A stretch of DNA of 64,000 nt, from NCBI RefSeq assembly GCF_905220565.1, contig NC_059398.1, positions 18,683,210 to 18,747,209 on the forward strand. The letters run 5' to 3'. Origin of the DNA: Melitaea cinxia. Taxonomy: Eukaryota > Arthropoda > Insecta > Lepidoptera > Nymphalidae. The translations under genes and the position numbers were made by a program. Shown piece after piece: positions 12,695 to 23,807 of the stretch. The notes below the pieces were generated by a model. It worked only from the letters and a program-made list of their open reading frames with translations, had not been told where the DNA came from and ran no database searches. The stretch's first letter is position 1. Every line of letters begins with the position of its first letter.

Positions 12695-14010
12695 TAACAA
12701 TTAATATCAATAGCAACAAAAAATAAAAATATTCACAATTAAAAAATAACTTTGGAAACGAAATTCACAATGCGCGTCTAAATTTACTTTACAAGCTGCT
12801 AAAGCGATGGCTTTAAAGGCGCGGTGAGGGATATTTTTCTTACGATTTTCCTGAAACGTGAAAAGTGCTCGAAGTTGTCGGAGAGTTTAAATTACATCTC
12901 ACAAAGAGCGCTTTGAAACGATGATCTACATTCAGGTTTTTAAATTTTAACCTTTCAGAAGACTGTTATATCTGCAGTTTCATACTCGTATTACATAGCA
13001 AAAAAAAAATGTTCGTTTTATTTGTAACTGATAAAGCCTCCATAGTATCAAGAGTCAGGAGAGATGATAAAATTTCTATAAACTTTTGAAAGTGCATTCG
13101 ATTTCGTACATCTTACACAGATTTTAAGACAATTAGTACCAATTTAGTTTTAAACAGATGGTTTTAACACCGCACAACACCGTATCCCAAGAGATGCAGC
13201 ACTTGATAAATGAGGGTTTTGTGGTATACTATTTTAGATTTTAGGCTACAAATTTGTTCCCAAATTTTACCAATGGTTCTAGCGCACAAGAGCATAAACG
13301 TAGTAATTAAAGAGGTCCTGTATATAGATACTGTATTTTAGCACCTATTACTTACCAAGTACATAGATATAAGAATGGATATTAATTAAAGATACAAGCT
13401 AATTTCTCTCAAAATCCCTCATTTCAACATACCTATTACGTTCTTGTTAAGTTCAATAATTCACATTTACTTATCCTAATACAGAATCAGAAGAGGTTAA
13501 AATATCAAATATCGTCAACACAATGAATGGAACGATCGACGTTCAAGACGCAAATGCCAGCCCCGCACGTTCACGGCCATACTAAAGGGCAACAAGCTTG
13601 CACTCGGTAGAGAATATTCAGTGTCCTCAGTTCGACCTTGTGAGAGACTCGTAAACAATGGTTTGGAAGGTTATTTGGTTTGCCATATGACATCATCCAC
13701 ACACACATTAATTAGACCCCTATTTTAAGTGTATTTATTGTGTGGTATTTGTGATATGAGCTCAAGCAGATATACTTTTGTTTGTATACATATAACATCT
13801 ATTCAAACTTGTGACGAGTAATTACTGAGGAGGTTCTGATGTAGTACAAAATGAGCACTTAGGGTAAAGAAGTTGATCAAGATTTTACAGGAGTTGATCA
13901 AGACTGTTAATGAGTTGATCAAAATATTACAGAAGAAGTTTATTGCATAAACATTAATTAAACTTAATTATGAATTCTTCTAAGATGTGACCAAAATGAA
14001 TGAACAAATT
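12695..14010. other. Unique AT-rich DNA, no gene seen
   Basis: A short direct repeat (GAGTTGATCAA twice with a variant, 13868-13922) is the only structure noticed. Confidence 0.5.
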
Positions 14011-14016
14011 AGTCTG

Positions 14017-14170
14017 TGAGTATCCACCAACCTGCATTGGAGCAGCGTGGTGGATTAAGCTCTGATCCTTATCCTACATGGGGAAAGCTTTACCCAGCAG
14101 TGGGACAGACAGATTATCGTTTCAGTCTGTAATATCCCATTGCTGGGCATATGCGTCTTCCCCCATGTAA
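14017..14170. mobile_element. Two SINE family C tails in opposite orientation
   Basis: A plus-strand 3' part (14017-14112, ending CCCAGCAGTGGGACAG) is followed after about 10 bp by a minus-strand tail (14122-14170, GTAATATCCCATTGCTGGGC). Together they form a tail-to-tail pair. Confidence 0.65.
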
Positions 14171-14732
14171 TATATAAATACCTAAAAATATAATAATTTG
14201 TTGAGGAGATAGAAACTTAAAAAGATATACAGAACCGGACAGACCAACAGAACCGGACAAATGATTCAAAATTAATCTCTAAAGTGTCCAAATGAAAGAC
14301 TAATCAAAAATCTTACAAAATTTGCAACAAGCGTAAAGAATTAAATGAAATGAGTTCGCAAAAACGGTATAAGATTAACAAAAAATATACTTTAAATACA
14401 AATTATCTTACTGTAGATGATTTTTACCTAAGGAATTTTATCCTAAAACTTATATCGGCGAGCACCTCGAGGAACACTTGTTTTTATACAAATGTAATGT
14501 AATGTGTTTAATGTGATCTGGTCTGTTTTTTGCTGAGTAGACTCAGATACGGTATTACATTCTGTTAACGGTTAACGATGATGATGTTGGAGATCAAGGT
14601 CAAACTTCTGTCAGCTTCCTTTTAGTTTATACTTGTCATTACACCACCGGTACTTTTCCACAACTTACCGCTTTGTTTACTGCTGGGTATCAGTAACGAT
14701 TTGCCACTAACAGTATTTTTAATTCTTATAAA

Positions 14733-14910
14733 GGTGGCAAACAAATGTGTGATTCGCCTGATGGTAAACGAATACCTACAGACGCTTGCAACACCAGGAG
14801 AATTGCGCATTGTCGACCCTAACCCCATACACTCCACAGGACTCACCACAGGAACACAACCCTACTTGAAAGCAGTATCATTTAGCTGATATCTTCTGTA
14901 TGATCAAAAT
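14733..14910 (+). repeat. Family D repeat fragment
   Basis: CCTGATGGTAAACGAATACC, GACGCTTGCAACACCAGGAG and TTTAGCTGATATCTTCTG match the family. The end is missing. Open frames here are incidental. Confidence 0.6.
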
Positions 14911-15595
14911 GTATTTAATCACGATCTAAAGATTTAATAAATCCTAATTGGGAAAAATTAAGACGGTATATGAACAAACGTTTTAACGTTAAGTGAAAAC
15001 GAATGTAAAGTATTTTCATTGAATTAATCCCGTTCTATTCACCATAAACTCAATAAACGTAACCGGAGCCGGCGGTCAAGTGCTAATAACCCTTCTTATA
15101 ATTGAAAGGTTCGGGAAGCCCTGCAGGTCCCGCCCCGAGACATAACATAACCTATCAAATTACCTTTAAAGCCATTCTCAAAATATATTTTACAAGCTTA
15201 GGAAACAATACGAGTAAACTAATATTATTTAGAGAAAAGATTTGTTTGTTTATTTGTAAACGATACATCTTGAAATTGTATATTAACACCTGAGACTAAA
15301 CTAACCTAAGAAGCTTTAAAAACGAGGCTTGAAGAGCTATGTATTTATTAAATGGGTGTTGATTTTTTATTTTATTTATTTATTTGAAAACCAACAGCGT
15401 AACAATTCGTATATATATAACATAATATTAACAATAATAGGTTTTCCTATCTATAACATCTTAGTACTGTTGCAAAAGGGCAGTATTGAGAGCCGATATT
15501 AAAATGACTTGAAAAGCAAAACAAAATTAAAGTTAATAGGATAGTAACATAAAAGATACGATACCCATCACGCTAAACATTAAACATATAATAAT
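14911..15595. other. AT-rich DNA, no gene seen
   Basis: A GC-rich patch occurs at 15060-15150 (ACCGGAGCCGGCGGTC, GTCCCGCCCCGAGAC) without a recognisable function. Confidence 0.45.
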
Positions 15596-15599
15596 TGTG

Positions 15600-15933
15600 C
15601 TGTGTGGCTACGGCACTAAAGAATTTAGCCACCCCCTCTCTTCCCGTGGGTGTCGTAAGAGGCGACTAAGGGATAACAAGGTTCCACAACCACCTTGGAA
15701 CTTAAGAAGCCGACCGATGGCGGGATAACCATCCAACTGCTGGCTTTGAAATACACAGGCCGAAGACGGGCAGCAGCGTCTTCGATGCGACAAAGCTAGT
15801 ACTGCGGTCACCAACCCGCCTGCCCAGCGTGGTGACTATGGGCAAAACACATGAGTTCACGTTATTTTTGGCGTAAACTTGTGGAGGCCTATGTCCAGCA
15901 GTGGACTGTATAGGCTGTAATGATGATGATGAT
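15600..15933 (+). mobile_element. Family B retroposon with RTE-like tail, full length
   Basis: The 334-bp unit starts CTGTGTGGCTACGGCAC, has the body CCACCCCCTCTCTTCCCGTG ... CCCAGCGTGGTGACTATGGG, and the tail GGAGGCCTATGTCCAGCAGT then GGACTG and (ATG)n. The start point is shared with 20151, 50601 and the minus copy ending at 22094. It has no protein product; open frames across it are incidental. Confidence 0.8.
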
Positions 15934-15999
15934 ATAATAATTGTTTTGTTTCCAAAATAAACCATGTATTTAACGCACCAACGAATATACACTCTTTTA

Positions 16000-16110
16000 T
16001 TTATTATTATAGAAGTAGTCTTTGACAACAGAGCCTAATGTTCAAACTTATAATTTAAATTAATTACGGTTGAATTTCGACGACAGGGCGACCACCAGTA
16101 ATCTACGAAT
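16000..16110 (-). repeat. Family N repeat
   Basis: The minus-strand copy of 23695-23812 (shared TATAAGTTTGAACATTA and GTCAAAGACTA). It ends near TCGACGACAGGGCGACC. Confidence 0.55.
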
Positions 16111-16576
16111 CCTTGTACACAAGTAGGTATGTAAAGTCAACACAGTGTATTTACTAAACAATTATGATTTGTGCTCTTTGAATAAACATAAAATTTAAAG
16201 CCTACTTATCATTAACAGACAGTCTGTTCAACAAACTGTTGTGTATGTTGTTGCGTACATTTGCTGTTTCATGTGTTAAGTTAAAAGTGTGTTTGCGAAT
16301 GCATTTGCCTCAACATTTTCTGTTCAATGTTAAATATTTTCATTTTGACGATATGTACCTGCAGTCACGGTGTTAAAGATGCTAACATTTATCATGACTT
16401 AAATATATACGTATGTCACCTTTGATATGATAATTTTATTTTTTATTTTTTTAATTTATTTATGTTTATTAGGAAGACATACAGTTTGATATACATTAAA
16501 AATAAAATTTAAGTGACATACATTTACCAGTGAAGTCTTCACATAATAATAGCACAAATAATAGCAATTAGTACAT

Positions 16577-16610
16577 TAATAATAATAATAATGATAATAA
16601 TAATAATAAA
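16577..16610. repeat. (AAT)n microsatellite
   Basis: About 11 units with one GAT interruption. Confidence 0.9.
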
Positions 16611-17084
16611 GGCATACAAATTTCAACTCTAAGGGTCCAAATTTAGATATATATTTTCGTATACAAAATTAAAATGCCAATAAAAAATGATTAAAAACAA
16701 AAAAAAAGTGACAGAATTCTAATGCTTAGTAAATTAAAATTTAATTATAAGCTTAACTGTATGAAACAGACTATGCTTATGAACTTGTTAGATTTAATTG
16801 AAAAGTACTATTCTCGACAGAACATCGATATGAATTGGCTATTGTAGCTGATTTTTTCACGATTAGTAGAAAAAAGAGAGACAAGACAATAAGATACGGC
16901 TTTCCTTTTCATCTTCAACTCTCGTCTACTCGTGTTACTGAAAATTTCATACAACGAAAACAACCAGACACGTATTATGATATGTAACTAAACACCTAGA
17001 ATTACGAAAACTCCGATGTCCTTAAACTATATTTATCAGGTCGGTAAACAAATTTCAATTACAATGTACGTAGATAGACTCAGT

Positions 17085-17140
17085 GACCTTTAGCGCAACA
17101 GCTAATTGCCATGATCACTGCACCAATTCACTGAACATCG
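17085..17140 (-). mobile_element. Degenerate SINE family C tRNA-like head
   Basis: The minus strand keeps TTGGTGCAGTGATCATGGC and GCTGTTGCGCTAAAGG, eroded relative to 5155-5232. Confidence 0.4.
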
Positions 17141-17515
17141 AAATGTAACAAGTAAAACCTGACAGCTACATCCAGCTATAACGGTGTCCAAGAAATATCG
17201 ACGCATTCGATAATTCCATGTTGATAGAGGTAACGTGCATATCTAGAACTGCGATCGAAGTCCCGTTACGTGCAGTAGTAATCACCGCAGACCCGAGCCG
17301 TGCAAAATGACAGGTTTATTTCCAATTTGAGCGAGGCTCGTAATAATTTGTCCCGTTAGCCTGTCGGAACCGGCGGCGCTTTTGGCGCTATCACGGAGAC
17401 GGGGTATCGCAAAGTAATATCAAGTAAATTTTTATAAATTTTAACTCAGATATGACTTTTTTATGAATTTCACAATTTCACATTTGCATACTTTTTTAAT
17501 TAAGTTATCCATCTT

Positions 17516-17645
17516 TGAACTGAGGTAGGGTACCTACAGCAGAAAATATCCAGATCAAAATTTGGAGCAACCCCACTGCTAACTAAGCTACGGTAATCGC
17601 TTACGATCAGGTGAGCCGTATGTTTGTTTGCTGACATAGTTGTAT
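17516..17645 (-). repeat. Family D repeat, centrally deleted
   Basis: The two ends (GAACTGAGGTAGGGTACC and CGATCAGGTGAGCCGTATG) are joined without the middle. Confidence 0.58.
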
Positions 17646-17829
17646 AAAAAATGAATTGCCAAATACTATGCGCGTAACATCTGAAGTGCACAAAATTCGA
17701 TCTCTTTTTTGTCACAAAAATAATTATAGCTCTAGAAATATTCCTGGAAAAACAAAAGTTTATAACAAATCTGTATTTTGAAACAAAACACAACAAAAAC
17801 AATTCACTAGTATTGTTCACCAAAAAAAC

Positions 17830-18350
17830 AACGGAATTTATGTCTAATAATATAAATTATTTCATCGAAAAGGAGGAGGCTGTGAGATAGTTCTGCGTTG
17901 GGGCCACGCGGAAACGGTGGCGAGACTATTATTAGCACGTGACAGGTACCGCTAGCTTCGAAGCTGATCGGATCGACCAATTAATGTACCCGATGTGAGC
18001 CTTTTTTGGACAATACTCTTACTTTGATTTCAAGTACGATATGCAAAGGTAATTTACGAGGGATGATAATTATTTAAAGTACGTGCTCGATTTACATAAA
18101 CGCATAAATAAATCAAAGTAAGACCCGTATATAAAATAAATATGAGCTTATTATTATGCTGCAGCTGTTTCAGCTTCGAATAAATACGTGCGCAGTTACG
18201 CTCACATAATATTGTCAATAATTGTTAGTATTTTTAACCGACAACATAAAACGGGGGCTATATTTTCGTCTGTTTGTTTTTTATTATATTTAAACAAGGC
18301 TTGACACCGATTGTTTAGAAGGTAGTTTCATTGTTGATACTTATTATATC
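17830..18350. other. Non-repetitive DNA with a GC-rich patch
   Basis: 17869-17990 (GGGGCCACGCGGAAACGGTG, GCTAGCTTCGAAGCTGATC) is unlike the AT background and contains the palindrome GCTTCGAAGC. No gene was seen. Confidence 0.4.
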
Positions 18351-18355
18351 TAAGA

Positions 18356-18594
18356 CTAGCTGTGCCCGCGGCTTCGTTAGCGTGGAATTTAACAAAAAAG
18401 TTATTTTTCTGTTCGCAGAGTTATTAAATAAATAAATCTCTAAAATAAAAGTAGCCTATGTTACTCTTTACTATATCAGCTATCTGCCACTGAAAGTCCT
18501 GTTAAAATCGGCTCAGCCGTTTCAGAGATTAGGTGGAACAAACAGACAGACAGACAGACAAAAATTCTATTTTTGTATTATTTATTTGTATAGA
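18356..18594 (-). mobile_element. Non-autonomous Helitron (family F), 239 bp
   Basis: Reads on the minus strand A|TCTATACAAATAAA ... GCGGGCACAGCTAG|T, with a (GACA)4 stretch and the conserved GGCTGAGCCG block. It is an intact relative of the two copies at 52.5-56 kb. Confidence 0.83.
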
Positions 18595-18721
18595 TTTCAA
18601 CATTTATCGTCATAATTGTCTACTTTTATTTTCGATCAAAATGTGTGACGATAGTTTAGAAAATAACAAACAAATCATATCTCATAACCAAATGCAATTT
18701 CCGATATCCGTTTCTAGCTAA

Positions 18722-18765
18722 CTTTAAAAAGGAGGAGGTACTCAATTCGACGGTATTTTTTAAAG
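18722..18765 (+). repeat. Family E 5'-end fragment
   Basis: AAAAAGGAGGAGGTACTCAA then TTCGACGG. Only the first about 45 bp remain, joined to a family L repeat. Confidence 0.5.
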
Positions 18766-18990
18766 TAAAATTTCTTTATGTACGCTTGAATGAGTAAGCT
18801 GGTGAATACGTGAAGAGAGCGTTACGAAAAGTGTGATCGGGTGAGGCGAACGAAAGATGAGAGGGAGATATGAATTAGTAGAGATAGAAAAAGAGAGAGG
18901 TATGTTTCGTATATTACTGTAGGCGCAACTAAAGAAGTTATACTGCAGTCGTGTGGTCTAAAGCACATCGTTTGTTTTTTTTTGTGTTTG
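18766..18990 (+). repeat. Family L repeat
   Basis: GTAAGCTGGTGAATACGTGA, GCGTTACGAAAAGTGTGATC and GTGTGGTCTAAAGCACATCG are shared with 24935-25150, 41573-41720 and 57206-57425. Confidence 0.65.
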
Positions 18991-19890
18991 TAACCAGATT
19001 CGAAGACAAAAGAGTTTTTATAACATTAACTGAAATAAAAATGAGTTCACACAAAGAGGTCAGTGCTTCCTCGCCGCAGTCTCACGAGTAATGCACTGGT
19101 TTCGTCCGTTAGATGCGTTCAGCGGCGCGCCGGTTCCCAGGAGACGTCGGCAGAAATTCCTCATGATTGGGTCATGTCAGTAGAGAATAACGGATTAATG
19201 CGTTGTACTAATGTAGTCGTATTGAAGTTATTTGATTGATTTGTGAAACCTGCAGTAAAACTAAACTTGATGATGAACTAGCAGTCCCAGGTATGACCAC
19301 AATTTTGATGAGAAAATGTTTTAGTGAATACAGATGTTTGTCGTAGTATTTACTTTTGTGGCTGTGTGCTGCAGGTTGACGTGTGAACATGTCTCAGAAT
19401 ATCTTCAGAAAATGCAGGTTTTCGAATGATGTTTCCTTTACTGCTAGAAACGAAAGACTTTTGAAACTAAAATAAATTGATATAAAAAGAAGAGATGTAC
19501 AGAAGGCAACATTATCGTTCGAACTCTACAATATTGTCCATTATTCTTCTCCTGCTTCGCATTATTAATCCCGGCTTTTATTGCCCAGTTCTGCCATCCG
19601 ACTTACGCTCTCATATTCTATCATTATTAAATTAAATTAATTGGGAAAAGAACAGTAAAACCAAGCGCCCACACATGTCCTTGTAACTGAATAATTGCTC
19701 AATATCGGTCACATTTCAATTGATTTATGAGGTGTGTGTAGCCGCAGTGCTCACGCTGAGGTTTGAGGGTCCGCCGGCGGCAGAGTTTGCTGTTGACACT
19801 CGCCCACGCCGTAAATAATAAATGGCTTCTACTCAATACTTCTCCTAAACCTTTTTGTTAAAACTCAAATCGCGACTCGGGTTTGTAAAC
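18991..19890. other. Non-repetitive DNA with two GC-rich patches
   Basis: 19055-19160 (GCAGTCTCACGAG, CAGCGGCGCGCCGGTTCC) and 19740-19815 (GGGTCCGCCGGCGGCAG). No repeat match was found in this window, and no coding frame. Confidence 0.4.
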
Positions 19891-20130
19891 TGAATGAGAT
19901 TTCAGATTTTTCTTTGAAAATTTTAATACGGCACAAACATATAAATAATAATTCTCTACAGAATCTACATTCCGAAGCGGCGGTAGCTTTTAACTATAAT
20001 TAAAATTATAATTTGTAACATTACAATTCGAAGATGTTCATGAAAGCTATTTAAATAAAGTTATTTTTGATTTTGATTTTATCATTTTTAGAAATATCCG
20101 TAGATCGAATACTCGCGGAGTATGTGTCAC
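19891..20130 (+). repeat. LINE 3'-end type repeat (family T), copy 1
   Basis: Contains CTACAGAATCTACATTCCGA and a tail AGTTATTTTTGATTTTGATT, which is typical of a LINE 3' end with a short simple repeat. Similarity to 39443-39680 continues about 65 bp past the tail. Confidence 0.65.
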
Positions 20131-20150
20131 TGTGTGTATGGATGTGTGTA

Positions 20151-20476
20151 CTGTGTGGCTACGGTACTAAAGAATATAGCCACCCCCTCTCTTCCCGTGG
20201 GTGTCGTAAGAGGTGACTAAGGGATAACATAGTTCCACTACCACCTTGGAACTTAAAAAGCCGGCCGGTGGCGGGATAGCTATCCAAATGCTGGCTTTGA
20301 AATACACAGGCAGAAGACGGACAGCAGCGTCTTCGGTGCGACAAAGCCAGTACTGCGGTCACCAACCCGCCTGCCCAGCGTGGTGACTATGGGCAACACA
20401 CATGAGTTCACGCTATTTCTGGCGTAAACTTGTGGAGGCCTATGTCCAGCCGTGGACTGTATAGGCTGTAATGATG
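20151..20476 (+). mobile_element. Family B retroposon, full length
   Basis: Same start (CTGTGTGGCTACGG), same body, and tail ending TGTAATGATGAAG. Close to the 15.6-kb copy. Confidence 0.8.
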
Positions 20477-20570
20477 AAGTAATAATCGATGATTTAATTT
20501 TATTATTCTATATTTAATATATTTTAACTTAAAATCTTATTACGTAATTACTCATACTACAGTTTAACCC

Positions 20571-20817
20571 AGTGTTTCCTAAAGTGGGCGATAACGCCCT
20601 CGTGTGGGCGCTGCAGTACTAAAGGTAAGATACCTAGAAAAAAAATATGGTGGCGTTGTGTAGACTTGAGGGGCGATTTGTCATTTAATCTATAAGGACT
20701 CTAGACTACAACTTGTTAACATCAACTTATATTCATTAAAAGATTGCTCAAAGGGGGCACTATAAAGTAATTTATTCTCTTAGTGGGCAGTAGTTAAAAT
20801 AAGTTTTGGAACCCCTT
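20571..20817. mobile_element. hAT-type MITE, about 247 bp
   Basis: The left end AGTGTTTCCTAAAGTGGGCG is a typical hAT terminus. The right end, reversed, reads AAGGGGTTCCAAAACTT, an imperfect inverted match. An 8-bp direct repeat TTTAACCC flanks it at 20563-20570 and 20818-20825, the duplication length of hAT elements. No transposase is inside, so it is non-autonomous. Confidence 0.7.
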
Positions 20818-20825
20818 TTTAACCC

Positions 20826-21795
20826 ATAGTAAGCGGTACTATATTGCTAAAATAATATTGAGAGAAAAAAACAACACACATTGCGTAAACGAACATTAGC
20901 CAAAAAAGAAGACGCCATAGCCAGTTGCTGTGAACACGAACTCGTAGTTGTTTTTTTAACCGCAAATATGAATCCCTACATACCAACATGAATCTTGAAC
21001 ACCCACGGATTTTCATCTTTGAAATTCGTATATAAGTATTGTCAGAATGCGAAGTCCCTCTCTAATTGTGGGGAGTATGTAATACTTGCTCTAATTTATT
21101 ATTGTCAGTAGGTACCTGAAACTATTAGTTACTATTTTGGGAATTTGTCATTGATAAGGTTTCAATCGTTCTCTTAAACGCGTAAGACTTATTGCCTAGT
21201 AATAGAATGGTTCGAGAATAACTTATTACGTCAATCATAAACATTCTAAGGATCATTAGCAATATAAGTAAACTTATGCATATGTTTAACATCATTAAAT
21301 ATTGAAATGCAAGGCGCGTCAACGAGTGCAAAAATAAAAATAAACTAGGAAGCGACGCGTCGAGCGTGCCTTTAAAGTGCTTGCACATTTATAGAAATAT
21401 TTTTAGAAGCAGTCATTACAGATTGTCATGCTCAGCAACGTGACAGCGAAGCACGGCGAAGCAGCGAAGCTTGAGGCAGCGAGCGGAAGCAGCGAAGCGG
21501 TGAGCTCAACGAGAGACATTCGCCCACGCGACGGTATGATTTACGCCCGTTTGCTTTTTCATTCCAAATATTTTTCCACTCACTTGTCTTAAGCATTGCG
21601 CAGATTACGACGTACGAATTAAATATATGAATAACCGTGCCTATACTTTACTTGGATGCTAAAGCTTAGCTGGTGCATCACACGCTAGACGCTAGATACT
21701 TACATAATTTATCATAGATGTGTGTGATTGCTTACAAATACATTTTCATTAATTTAATAAAACAGTCGTAAATAAAGGTTCGACTAATTTAAGAA
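20826..21795. other. AT-rich DNA, no gene seen
   Basis: Contains the GCGAAGC cluster; otherwise nothing recognised. Confidence 0.45.
21445..21502. repeat. GCGAAGC-rich short repeat cluster
   Basis: Imperfect repeats of GCAGCGAAGC/GGCGAAGCAG within about 60 bp, in an otherwise AT-rich area. Confidence 0.7.
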
Positions 21796-21800
21796 AAAGT

Positions 21801-22094
21801 CATAGGCCTCCACAAGTTCGCGCCAAAAATGGCGTGAACTCATGTGTGTTGCCCATAGTCACCACGCTGGGCAGGCGGGTTGGTGACCGCAGGGCTGGCT
21901 TTGTCGCATCGAAGACGCTGCTGCCCGTCTTCGACCTGTGTATTTCAAAGCCAGCAGTTGGATGGTTATCCCGCCATCGGTCGGCTTTATATGTTCTAAG
22001 GTGATAGTGGAACTGTGTTATCTTTAGTCGCCTCTTACGACACCCGCGGGAACAGAGGGGGTGGCTATATTCTTTAATGCCGTAATCACACAGC
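21801..22094 (-). mobile_element. Family B retroposon, 3' tail clipped
   Basis: The minus-strand 5' end is CTGTGTGATTACGGC (22094). The body is complete, but the unit stops within the tail (..GGAGGCCTATG), lacking the last about 40 bp. Confidence 0.75.
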
Positions 22095-22248
22095 TAATCA
22101 TCAAGAAAAAGTGTGTGTGTGAAATTCACACACGACAGATTTGAAACTTCTGAAAAGTCGTAGGCGGGTAGGCTGTTACGATCTGTTCTATCGACAATGA
22201 TGACGGTTTCGTGAAAAGTTCGTAAGAACCATGCAAAACATTTTTTTG

Positions 22249-22486
22249 AACATTTTTGAATATCATATCAAAAATTGACCGCTCCAGCGGTGTTCGAACC
22301 CGCGTCTCCGACTGACCGTGTCGGCGCTCTAGCCAATTAAGCTATGGAACGATGTACCTACCCCCTAGAGCAAAATTTTTTATATGATGATTTTTATATT
22401 CGGATTAAGCGAACCGTGGCGCCGTCTAGCCGCCGAACCGAACCCCGCTGGAGCGGTCAATTTTTGATATGATATTCAAAAATGTT
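22249..22486. mobile_element. 238-bp foldback element with a tRNA-like gene inside
   Basis: Two 48-bp arms (22249-22296 and 22439-22486) are inverted copies with one mismatch (47/48). The left arm contains AATTGACCGCTCCAGCGG, and the right arm carries its reverse complement. The interior holds a complete tRNA-like cloverleaf (22279-22351, minus), whose 3' acceptor and T-arm half lies in the left arm and is repeated, inverted, in the right arm. No clear target duplication flanks it. It could be a foldback or MITE that captured a tRNA, or a palindrome made by template switching at a tRNA. Confidence 0.75.
22279..22351 (-). tRNA. tRNA-like gene or tRNA pseudogene (anticodon position GGT)
   Basis: A 73-nt cloverleaf folds without gaps. 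The acceptor stem CGTTCCA/TGGAGCG has 7 pairs (one GU). The D stem is GCTT/GAGC. The anticodon stem CCGAC/GTCGG has 5 pairs. The loop is ACGGTCA, giving GGT at 34-36. The T stem is GCGGG/ACCGC with one mismatch, and its loop is TTCGAAC. An A-box-like TAGCTTAATTGG and a B-box-like GGTTCGAACAC are present. Against a functional tRNA-Thr: position 33 is C, not the invariant U; pair 53:61 is G:A; and the gene lies in an inverted-repeat element. It is most likely a tRNA-derived pseudogene or SINE-type head, but polymerase III transcription is plausible. Confidence 0.5.
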
Positions 22487-22489
22487 TAG

Positions 22490-23060
22490 AATTTCGAATG
22501 TGTGGGTAACACAAAAATAAAATCGTAGATATTACATGCAAAACACGTCTTTACGCGTTTTGAGCAGTAATGTATTCTATCTCATTCTATCCTATACATC
22601 TATATGTTTCTTTCTTTATCGTGACGTATTTTCGTTTCATATAGTTTCAAAAAAAAACCTTCGATTGAATGTGCTCAATTACAAGTAAATTTCCTCACAA
22701 TATGAGCGAGTCCTAACCGAGCTCGCGTCATTGCAATTTATCGTCGCCCCTCCATATGTCACGTAAACTTTTTTACAGCGACTCAAAACGCTCAGGCACG
22801 GCTATTTATTACGACTATAGTTTAGACGTTCAAATTATATTTATATTCTAAAAAAGTTTCATTAAATTATACCAATGGAAATAGATTCACGTATTTCATA
22901 AAAGATTCAGGGTCGCGTTCGTGACGGCGACGCTGATTTGTGACTATTAAAATAACCGTTTGTTGTTTCTATAGTTATTACTGACGTGTTAAGGAGTTTG
23001 GTTTCGTTTTTAGTTAATTTATATGTGTTTAAGTAATAAGCACGCTAAATCAGATTTTGT
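22490..23060. other. Unique DNA, no gene seen
   Basis: No repeat or coding signal was recognised. Confidence 0.45.
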
Positions 23061-23065
23061 TTTTT

Positions 23066-23500
23066 AACCGACTTCAAAAAAGAGGAGGTTACTCAATTCG
23101 ACCATATATATTATGTATGTTCGAGGATAACTTCGTCGTTTATGAACCGATTTTGATAATTCTTTTTTTTTTATTGGGAAGGAAATATTCTTAGTGTGGT
23201 ACCATGATAAGGAAACCAGGATCTGATGATGGGATCCCAGAGAAATCGAGGGAAACCCTCGAAAATCCGCATAACTTTTACTGGGTGTACCGATTTTGAT
23301 GATTTTTAATTTAATCGAAAGCCGATGTTCATTATGTGGTCACATTTAAATGTAATCGAGATCTGATTACAACTTTTGGAGTAATTTTTGATAATGCGTA
23401 TTTACTTCACTGTTTTTTCGTCTACCTGCGTTGTATTACTTGTCGATGTAATTGAAGTCGGTTTTTTTTTTCGTTTGCCAGCAAACACAATTATTGGCAT
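23066..23500 (+). repeat. Family E element
   Basis: From AACCGACTTCAAAAAAGAGG to GTCGATGTAATTGAAGTCGG then T-run and GCAAACACAATTA. It lacks the second quarter of the 11-kb copy. It forms the left arm of a large inverted pair with 23808-24435. Confidence 0.72.
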
Positions 23501-23694
23501 GTGTTTTGTCTTTCTGTCTTTCCATTTAAATATAATTTAGCATTGTCATATGAAATCGCATTTACATATTGAAGATCAAAAAGCGTTATACACGGAAGGT
23601 AACAAGGAGTAGATCTTTAGTTGACGTCCATCACGTCTATTGAATAAGTCACTTTATCAACGGATGTAGTATGTATTGCATTCTAGACTTATTA

Positions 23695-23807
23695 ATTTAT
23701 ACTAACGGTCGCCCTGTGGTCGAAATTCGACCATAATTAATTTAAATTATAAGTTTGAACATTATCAAGGTTCTGCTGTCAAAGACTATACTTCTATAAT
23801 AATAAAC
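23695..23807 (+). repeat. Family N repeat between two family E elements
   Basis: GGTCGCCCTGTGGTCGAAAT, a short palindromic end, then the shared block. It lies in the spacer of the E inverted pair. Confidence 0.55.

Larger units (their letters stand above)
16111..17515. other. Non-repetitive DNA with a GC-rich patch at 17215-17410
   Basis: The patch (TCCCGTTAGCCTGTCGGAAC, CCGGCGGCGCTTTTGGCGC) is not shared with any other part of the window. It could be conserved non-coding sequence; no frame is convincing. Confidence 0.4.

Noticed and set aside
15608..16028. Minus frames of 68 and 108 codons, with relatives at 20159, 28650, 43372 and 50609
   Set aside because: The same peptide appears wherever family B lies, on its antisense strand. 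It is a repeat-derived chance frame.
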